The notes under the pieces were generated by a model. The model saw nothing but the letters and a program-made list of their open reading frames with translations. It was not told the DNA's origin and did no database searches. 64,000 nt of DNA from Leucocoprinus leucothites (Eukaryota > Basidiomycota > Agaricomycetes > Agaricales > Agaricaceae). The stretch covers positions 2,046,001 to 2,110,000 of the forward strand of contig JAACJO010000003.1 of assembly GCA_013368445.1 (NCBI GenBank). The letters are read 5' to 3'. Shown piece after piece: positions 57,148 through 64,000 of this stretch. Position 1 is the first letter of the stretch. Every line of letters begins with the position of its first letter. A program made the position numbers and the translations under genes.

Positions 57148-58972
57148 TCAGTCAACGAGAATAATGGAATCCAGCACCGAAAATCCTGTGGCGACACCAC
57201 CTTCGTTGCTCTCAGTCCCTTTGGTCCGCACCAGCCATCCCACTGTCTCTTCCTTCACGTTGCTATCAGCACCATTGTTTCCGAAAAGTGACCACCCGAA
57301 AATTCCTAGTTCACTGACAACATCTGTCCTCACAGGCGTCTGGCTCTCCGAAGATCCACTCGTGCTCCCAGCCCGAATCAAATAATTGCCCGTATTGGCA
57401 GGAGTGACAATTAACTGCATGGCAATCCATGCTTCGCGTTCTTGGGGTGGCAAAGTATCGAGGAACGCCGGTATATCTTCTTTGTAAACGTTATTCCCTC
57501 CTCCTTCCCGCTGCGGTTTCAAAACTAGCGACTTTGCCTCCTCCCGTGCTTTACGCACACCGAAGGTCTCCTTACCAGATTTAATGGCTTCAGAATCGGG
57601 GAGAAGCATATTCTCGCCTACGTCAAGACCCCACATACCCATGAAACTGTCCCTCAGTTCCTGTATCTCTTCTTTACTGAACACCTCTGAATATTTTTTA
57701 CCATCAGCGAGGAATCTTTCCAGAACGCCAGCTTGACCTAAGACCTCTTGAACCTTCTTTCCACCAGCGAGCTGTAGTGCAAGAGAAGGACATTTGATGG
57801 CAGTCGACCGTTCGAGAAGGAAGCGAGTGGTGTAGTGAGTGGGGGTGGGGAAGTCGGTTGGGGTATAAACTGAACGGAAATAGACTACCGACACTTCTAC
57901 GAAACCAGAAGGATCTAGATCTGTGGGTACATCGACAAATAGCTTTCTTGTGGTGGGGTCCACTCTCGCAGTTTTCTCAAGCTGGGCAAGAGTCTGTCTG
58001 ATCATTCGTATTGAATGTCTTTTAGGAAAATTTAGGGTATGGTTCACTCAGAGGAACGTAAGGGCTCACTTCTCTAATAGTTCGTACTCAAGCCACCTCT
58101 GGTCGAATACATTCCGTTCGTTATCCTGGGTAACAACAAGAATGCGAGTGTCCCTGGCACCATGTTGGCTCAAGTAAAAGTTGGTCAAACTCAAATCAGC
58201 TTACTTGGGAGAAGAGTACGCAGCGTGTGCTGCAGCTAGCCCTGAGGCTATACCAGCTATCGTCTCGTTCACTGGGAAGTTCTCTGGTCGTAGATGGGGG
58301 GAGACACTATAGTAGGCAGTGGCTTTATGGAGATATCTTTAGAGAATGTCAGTTGACGTCTTCTATCTTCGAAAGTGATTGGACCCGTACCGGTGTAACT
58401 CAGAAACACGCTGCGACAGTGTGCCGAAAGAAGCTGAAATGGTATTGAATTCCACTTGCTTCAGGGAAGGCTCTTGGTTCTCGAAAGAATGAAGGAGATA
58501 GTCCGATCTGAAAATGCCTAGGTGCAGTGCCTAATATGTGTGCGGTGCTTGTTAGCAGACATAGAATGGTAGAGTAGATAGGGATGAAGTTATGCACCTG
58601 GTTGATCCCCTCATCCCTTAACACCTTCCAGCCTCTCCATAATTGTCCCGTAAAATCATCGACTTTTCCTACCCCGTGCTCAGCGCCCATCACCTTGTCC
58701 AGGAACGCTTCGTCCAGCGCAACTCTACTATAGAGCACATTGTATATTCTCTGCAATTTCTTGGCCTTTTCAAATAATCGCCTCGGGACGGGCGATGGAA
58801 ACAATGCTAACGGTGCATGGATCGCCGCGCTGGGCACTGTAGGCAGCGGAAGCTCGGGAGGGAGGTAAAGTAGACCGTGGGACAGGGCATAAGATGTTGC
58901 ATAGACCGTGAGTTCCTCGAGCTGAACGTTGGAGAGTGTGGGGGGCCAACTGGCGAAATCAAATACGGACAT
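57148..58972 (-). CDS. GSH2: Glutathione synthetase (eukaryotic type)
   Basis: ATP-dependent ligase joining gamma-glutamylcysteine and glycine, the second step of glutathione synthesis in the cytosol. Exons 58598-58972, 58391-58530, 58205-58336, 58070-58153 and 57148-58018 give 533 aa. The N-terminal helices (YATSYALSHGLLY, PSPVPRRLFEKAKKLQRIYN) are typical. LGIFRSDYLL and KQVEFNTISASFGTLSQR are the substrate-binding block, ILVVTQDNERNVFDQRWLE the next. The ATP-grasp signature is LVLKPQREGGGNNVYKED, a glycine triad binding ATP. The C-terminal alanine-rich loop GGVATGFSVLDS closes the active site. All introns are 51-70 nt. The last exon is the only long one. Its promoter lies in the 335-bp gap to RPAP1. 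Confidence 0.92.
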
Positions 58973-59307
58973 TGTGCTAGAGAAAAACCTTCTGGTTGGC
59001 AGAAACGAGGGGAGGGGTTACAGGCTTTTGAATGCCTTCGCCTTCCGTTTATACCCGGATCTTGAAGGTAGTAGGGAGCTGAGGAAGAATGCTTACACAC
59101 TTTGGAGATGGCGACATGTTTGCTGAATGATAACACTGAAATGGCACTTGCCGCTTTAGTCACCCCCTGAACAACATGATCCTCAGGGTCGTGTCGTTAA
59201 TAGCTGATTACGCACACAAAAAGTACACCTAAACAAATTCTTCTACAATATCTAGAGGTCTCTAAGGTCACGAGGAAACTCGGCAGAACGCACACAAAGG
59301 AAAACCA
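58973..59307. other. Short tandem intergenic region, RPAP1 to GSH2
   Basis: 335 bp with the RPAP1 3' end and the GSH2 promoter. No defined oxidative-stress site was recognised by eye. Confidence 0.5.
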
Positions 59308-62300
59308 CTAAGTCAACAATCCCTCTACACGTGAAACCATAGCACCATCCCCCAATGCCGTGACCCAAGCCAATCTTGTTCCCGCTACCTCGCTCACAAA
59401 CTCAAAACAGACAGGAGGCACCCATATTGCACCCGATGGGGTCTGCCGGTAAGTGACTATCTCCCTCACAACATCGATATTTCCTTGAACAGTGATCGCC
59501 TTTATCAGCTTCTCGGCTCTAGCCTCAGACGACCCTTCTTCTCGCAAATCCGGCCAGATGCTCGAGGCAATGTGATGGACCGCAATCAGCCTGACAAATC
59601 CTTGCAGAGGTTCCTTCAATAATGCCCGCAAAAAAGCGCCGATAAGTTGCGAATCGTTCTCTGTTGGGTGCAGGTACTCTCTCAGGTCACTGGAGAGGAC
59701 TTGGTCGCATGGAGTGCGGATGGTCTTGACAATGTGGCCGAAATCATCCCACAAATGCTTGCGGTAATCGGGAGCGTAGCGCATTGAAGTTGGCGGTAGG
59801 AGGAGCCTGGCAAACGTGGACTCCGAGAACGATATTGCGTCATAGAGGCCCACAAAATCAGTGTACATCTGGAAAAATGGCGTCGATTCTCCGAGGAACC
59901 CCGTGGCTACATTTTCCAAACTACAAGTCAACAGTGGGTCCTGTGTCACTGCATTCTGATATGAATACGGCTCCAGGGTTTGTGCCATCAGTCTTTCCAC
60001 CACTGGATCTCTAAAAACCTCGCCAGTGGAGTCATTATCCGGTTGACCATGCTCTAGCATGAAGACCCTCATGCATCCAAATATCGCCTCTTCCCGAGAA
60101 ATGGAGAGCTGGCTCAGTGAGAAGCGTTTCAAGGTCTCTCGGCTGAGCTTCGAGAAGAACAGGGTCGCCCGCGTTATTTCGGCCTCGGAAGAATCCCATC
60201 CTGCAGGCAACTGTTTGAACACTTCCGAATCAGCTGAACGTAAGAGGTGATTCATCGGTGTAAACACCCAGTCTTTGTTGAAGGGAAGACCGAATTTTGT
60301 ACGCTGTGGGAGCATGGGTAGTCGAAGCGTCGAAGAAATAGCAATGGATTCAGGCGTACTCCGAAGCGGCGCGATACGATCATTGCTATTTAGCCGAACT
60401 GAACGAGCAAAGAAAGGTCGAAGGATGCCCAGTCCGCCTCTGTCCCAAATTGCTATTGGGGAGACGATATTCCGTTGGTTGACCCAATCCAGATTTATTA
60501 AATCCAACAGCTGCCCAATCACGCTCATTGCAAGTTCTTCATCGCCAGGCATGAATCTCGTGAGGATAGAGAAAGCCTGAGCTACCCATAACTCCTCCGA
60601 TACACCCGGAAGTCTCCTTGACAATGCCAGATATGAAGCAAGAAGTCCAGACAACTGTCGAACAAGGACATAGCTTCGGGGGCTCAACTTGTTCGAGTGA
60701 ACGCTTTCCCATAATGGATGCGTCACCAGTTTGGCGCTAACAGCGGATATGGCGGGAAACGGAAGCTCAAAAGGTGGTGAGGGTGGGGCCCCTTGTAAAT
60801 GTGGGGGTAAACAGGCCAACCACACCTGAATGGCGTTGCTCAACAAGCCTGCGTGGAAGGCAGTACGCTCGAGGTCTCTCGCCACATCTGCAGCTTCAAG
60901 ATCTTCTTGTAACGCATTCACAACCCTGAGGACAATCCGACCTCTTGGCCCGTCGCTGAACTCTTTTGCAACACGTCCCAGGAATTCCGATCTCTCAGTC
61001 TCGCCCCCCCTAATACCATTAGTCTTGCAACCCTCCAACCATTGCACCTCAGCTCTCCAAACTGCATCCCACAACTGCCAGTGCTCCTCCTGATCTCCCA
61101 ACCGCTGCGCGAGTTGAGAAACTTCATCTTTCCAAATCCATCCTACAACTTGGCTCCAGAGGAGATCGTGGACTGGCGTTGTCTTGTGTGGGTCAGTGGC
61201 GCAAACGGTCCACGCACTCTGCAAGTCCAGCCAAGCAATTTTGAGCGCTTGCGAGTCACAGGCCGGAGAGATGACGTATTGGCTTAGTTGAGAGAATGGT
61301 TCTACTATGAGCTTCGCAATATCGGAACAAAGGCCATATGAGGCGAGAACACAATAGAATCGCAATGAAAGTGAGAGAAGATTAGTTGCAAGGGCAGATG
61401 GAAAGGGAGATGATGGTGGGAGTATGGTAATGAAGCGAAGGAGGGAGTTTGCAGGTCTTTCGAGCGCTTTAGGCCGATTTTTTGACTCTTCAGTGTCCAT
61501 AAGTTCCTCCAGCCATTTAGGTTTACTAGATTCCGTTAATGATTTGGTATTCCTGAGCTCACTGAGAGCCTGTGCGTTGCTCCGGGAAGCTGAAGCTAGG
61601 GTTATGAGGAGTTGGAGAGCTGCCGGTTCCGGAAGGCGTCTATTCGAATCGGTTGACATGGGTAGGATTAAGAACGAATGAAGGATAGAGACCAGGAGGT
61701 CTGGGGTCTGAACGATGGATTCCGCAATCTTGTTACTTTGTCGCGCCAATCGATGCAGAATGGTAAGCAACTGGATTGAAGATTCTGGCAAGACATCTCC
61801 TTGCGAAAGAGCGATCATGACTTGAGGAATGAAAAAGTCGAGCTGAAGGGATGAGATAGCAGTATCGGAATCTTCCTGTAGCTCAATACCCTCTATCTGC
61901 ATCACGTCTTCATCCCAGCCCACTATAGATGCCCATACAACCCCAATGGCCCGGACACCGACACCGCCTCTTTCATTCATGGCTTCGACACCAGCAGCCA
62001 TGATGCGTTTTCTGACCTCTTCTGCCTTGGGTACAAGCTCCTCTAAGCTCGAATACCCACCTTTGACTGCCTTCCCCAGATTCAGAACGATAGATGCCAA
62101 AACGCCTAACATTGTTGCACGCTGAGCCGGTACAGTCGACCTCGACAACAAGAATACGTCATCTAAGGTGTATCCTGCTGTTGTACCTTCAGCATGATGA
62201 TGAAGGCCCAAGTGAGTCGGAAGCTGAGTTGCGACAGATATTGGGATGACATTTCCATTCAGGTCAAATCGGAGGGAAGCAGAGGTTTGTTCGGTCGACT

Positions 62301-63385
62301 CGGGGAGAACATTACCTTGCATCCAAGCAAGATTAGGATCATTAGCAGGAGCATCAGGGAAGTAGCGTCGGCGTATGTATTCCGATGTGCCTTCTTCTGG
62401 TTGAGAATCACCCGTATCGGCTGGAACGGGCTCGGAAATTTCGGGTTGCAGAGGTCGTGGTATTGGCTGCGGGGCAGGCATTGCTATCGGTGCCATCCTC
62501 CCGTGCCATTGACCAAGAGACACAGCTGTTCCATCGTCCTTGGCAGGAGGGAGGGCTAATGGCCGCCTTTTAGGAGACGGAGGAGCAGACTCGTAAACAT
62601 AAACATCATTAGGGCCAAGCTCAGCAAAACGCAGCTTGCGGTCAAGTCTGCTGGATGGTCGAGAATGAGGACGCGACAGTGCTGGCGGTGGTGAAAGTCC
62701 TGTACGAAATCAATTTAGGAATGATAATTCAAAACAAAAAACAAAACAAAAAACAAAAAAGCACTCACCTCGTCCGCTCGGTCGAGAGGGAGCAGGTTCC
62801 TCCTCGGAAATTGGGACTAGAGAATCCCGATATGAGGTGAGTTTAGCCTAGTAATCCAGTGTAACACAATACAGCACCTTCCGGCATTTCCTTGAACGCC
62901 TCCGTGTCGGCTTCTGACGGGGGTGGCGGAGACCTGTGTTTATGCCCTGGCCATGCGCCCTTAGCAGCTTTCTTTTCCCGAGCTAATCGAGCACGTTTCA
63001 AAACATCTCCAATCCCGCCGCCAAAGCGCTCCAATATCTCTTTCTTCTCTGCCTCGCGTTCCTCATCCGTCATGCTTGCCACTCGCATCTCATTTTCGGC
63101 ACTCATTCGAGCCCTCCAGTCATCAGAGGTTGTCTGCTTTGGCTCAGCGTTCTCAGTAACCACCGGAGTCGAGACTATGATAGGTGGTTCCTGTGGACGT
63201 GGCTCCTTGGGATCAGAAGTCGATTTCCGTGCCGCCTCCCTACTACGGACAAAAGCACTCTTCGAACGATGCTGAGCCGTCGGGAATCCATGGACACTAG
63301 GGTTGATTTGTCTCGGTGGGATGCTTGCCCCGCTGGGCTTTCTTTCAGTAACTGAACCCAGGAGAAACCGATCATTCTGTGACAT
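59308..63385 (-). CDS. RPAP1: RNA polymerase II-associated protein 1 (RPAP1-like)
   Basis: Factor linked to assembly and nuclear import of RNA polymerase II. Exons 62878-63385, 62769-62816 and 59308-62699 total 1316 codons. The N-terminal domain (PF08621 type) is SAENEMRVASMTDEEREAEK followed by ILERFGGGIGDVLKRA. The C-terminal signature domain (PF08620 type) is ASLRFDLNGNVIP, then THLGLHHHAEGTTAGYTLDD and VFLLSRSTVPAQRATMLG. The remaining 900 residues are helical, HEAT-like repeats (TMLGVLASIVLNLGKAV, IQLLTILHRLARQSNK, ALQLLITLASASRSN). The basic KFRFAELGPNDVYVYES-like block between the two domains (KLRFAELGPNDVYVYES) is also typical. The second exon is 48 nt, and the following intron has an A/C-rich run at 62731-62760. 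Confidence 0.88.
62731..62760 (+). repeat. (A4-6 C)n low-complexity run in an RPAP1 intron
   Basis: Tandem aaaac / aaaaaac units on the plus strand, that is T-rich on the RPAP1 transcript, 5' part of the second intron. Confidence 0.85.
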
Positions 63386-63599
63386 TATAAAAGGAGGGAT
63401 GGCGGAGAACGAAGAGCCAGCATCGTGGCTGTTGAGATATGCCCTTGCAAAATAGGCAGATTTCGATTATGTCATCGTGGGTATTTCTGGACTTTGCCAG
63501 TGGAATAGAGTGCTTTCATAAACCCTTCCTTTTTCAAGCCTGCCATTCGGTATTCAATTCTTCGGCAAAGCGTTCTTAATCATATTGACTACGAAGATG

Positions 63600-64000
63600 C
63601 TAGAAGAACCCTCCATGGTGCAGAAACCGCTGGTTCCCATTTTCTAGATACCCTAAGCTTTTATTATAATCAACTTCGGGCTTTCGATATCCTGGCGGCG
63701 CAGTGGACCGTGTCACAGAGCCAGCTAGCTGCCTGGAGGTGACTTTCACAGGCTCAGACAACATAGTTGTTCCCTTTGAACTTTGACTTTCTGTCGCCCA
63801 CCCCGTGGCCTCGAATCCCACGAAATTGACTGTGTACTGTGTAGTGGAGATGTTAGCTTAAATTTCAGCTCGAACCAAAAAGTCAAACCTCGATGGATAG
63901 TCTAGGAAATACAAAGGTTGGCTTCAATTTTGCCTCCAAATCGATCTCCCCGTGCAGGACCTTCCGATTTGGACCGCAGCCTGCCTCGTCGACGCCCCAG
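63600..64000 (-). CDS. C-terminal part of an unidentified protein, truncated by the window edge
   Basis: An exon from 63889 running off the right edge, a 52-nt intron (63837-63888, donor gtttga), and a last exon 63600-63836 in phase 0 give 116 residues. They include GCGPNRKVLHGEIDLEAKLK, FVFPRLSIEYTVNF and GFEATGW, then a basic hydrophilic tail (SRQLAGSVTRSTAPPGYRKP). The strand pattern, two beta-rich segments with P-R-L-S-I-E-Y-T-V, suggests the end of an arrestin-like beta-sandwich, but this is a guess. The reading frame and splice phase make coding likely. Confidence 0.5.

Noticed and set aside
55037..63385. Possible biosynthetic cluster (GH131, GSH2, RPAP1)
   Set aside because: The genes serve unrelated core or secreted functions, and no synthase, transporter or regulator accompanies them.

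Overview
The window is nuclear DNA of a filamentous basidiomycete, most likely an Agaricomycete. Genes lie on both strands at a spacing of 1-3 kb. They are split by many canonical GT-AG introns of about 50-60 nt, often phase 1 or 2, and some exons are as short as 4, 14 and 17 nt. Several proteins follow fungal or basidiomycete forms: an Mcm1-like MADS factor, a Cet1-type RNA triphosphatase, a GH131 enzyme, and a SAM methyltransferase with a huge disordered extension. I found no operons, no CRISPR array, and no rRNA, tRNA or intact transposon that I could defend.

Layout. 1-5 kb: a gene start running off the left edge (-), a hotdog thioesterase (-), a TPR/F-box/LRR protein (+), and an ABM-like dimeric alpha/beta-barrel protein (-). 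5-7 kb: non-coding. 7-10.7 kb: a ZFC3H1/Red1-type nuclear RNA-decay scaffold (+). 10.7-13.2 kb: a purine-rich non-coding stretch, then the MADS-box gene at 13.2-14.5 kb (+). 14.5-21.4 kb: a 6.9 kb gene desert with at most degraded coding remnants. 21.4-26.6 kb: a large methyltransferase with an N-terminal block of five EDVTPWEL motifs (-). 27-28.8 kb: an AAGAB/Irc6-like adaptin-binding GTPase-like protein (-). 30-34.1 kb: a 1108-aa protein kinase (-). 35-36.1 kb: mitochondrial porin (+). 36.5-37.8 kb: mRNA-capping RNA triphosphatase (+). 38-39.8 kb: a Rad60/Esc2-type SUMO-like-domain protein (-). It is divergent, across only 85 bp, from a GCFC/PAXBP1-type splicing factor (+, 39.9-42.8 kb). 44.3-45.8 kb: aquaglyceroporin (+). 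46.7-47.8 kb: short-chain dehydrogenase (+). 47.9-50 kb: a polytopic membrane protein (+). 50.4-52.6 kb: RPA large subunit (-). 52.6-55 kb: unresolved. 55-56.2 kb: secreted GH131 (+). 57.1-59 kb: glutathione synthetase (-). 59.3-63.4 kb: RPAP1 (-). 63.6-64 kb: the 3' end of an unidentified gene (-) running off the right edge.

Most genes are conserved core functions in RNA metabolism (capping, splicing, Pol II assembly, nuclear decay), genome maintenance (RPA1, Rad60-like), mitochondria, redox and transport. They do not form a pathway cluster, and I do not see a convincing new multi-gene system. The points most worth a second look are architectural: micro-exons that cut through active-site or DNA-binding motifs, the repeated EDVTPWEL motif fused to a methyltransferase, an Arg-Gly tract inserted into a SUMO-like fold, an HND (non-RD) kinase catalytic loop, and two reading-frame conflicts that each need either a 26-nt intron or a 1-nt indel. 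Gene models were built by hand from splice signals, phase arithmetic and family motifs, with no database search.
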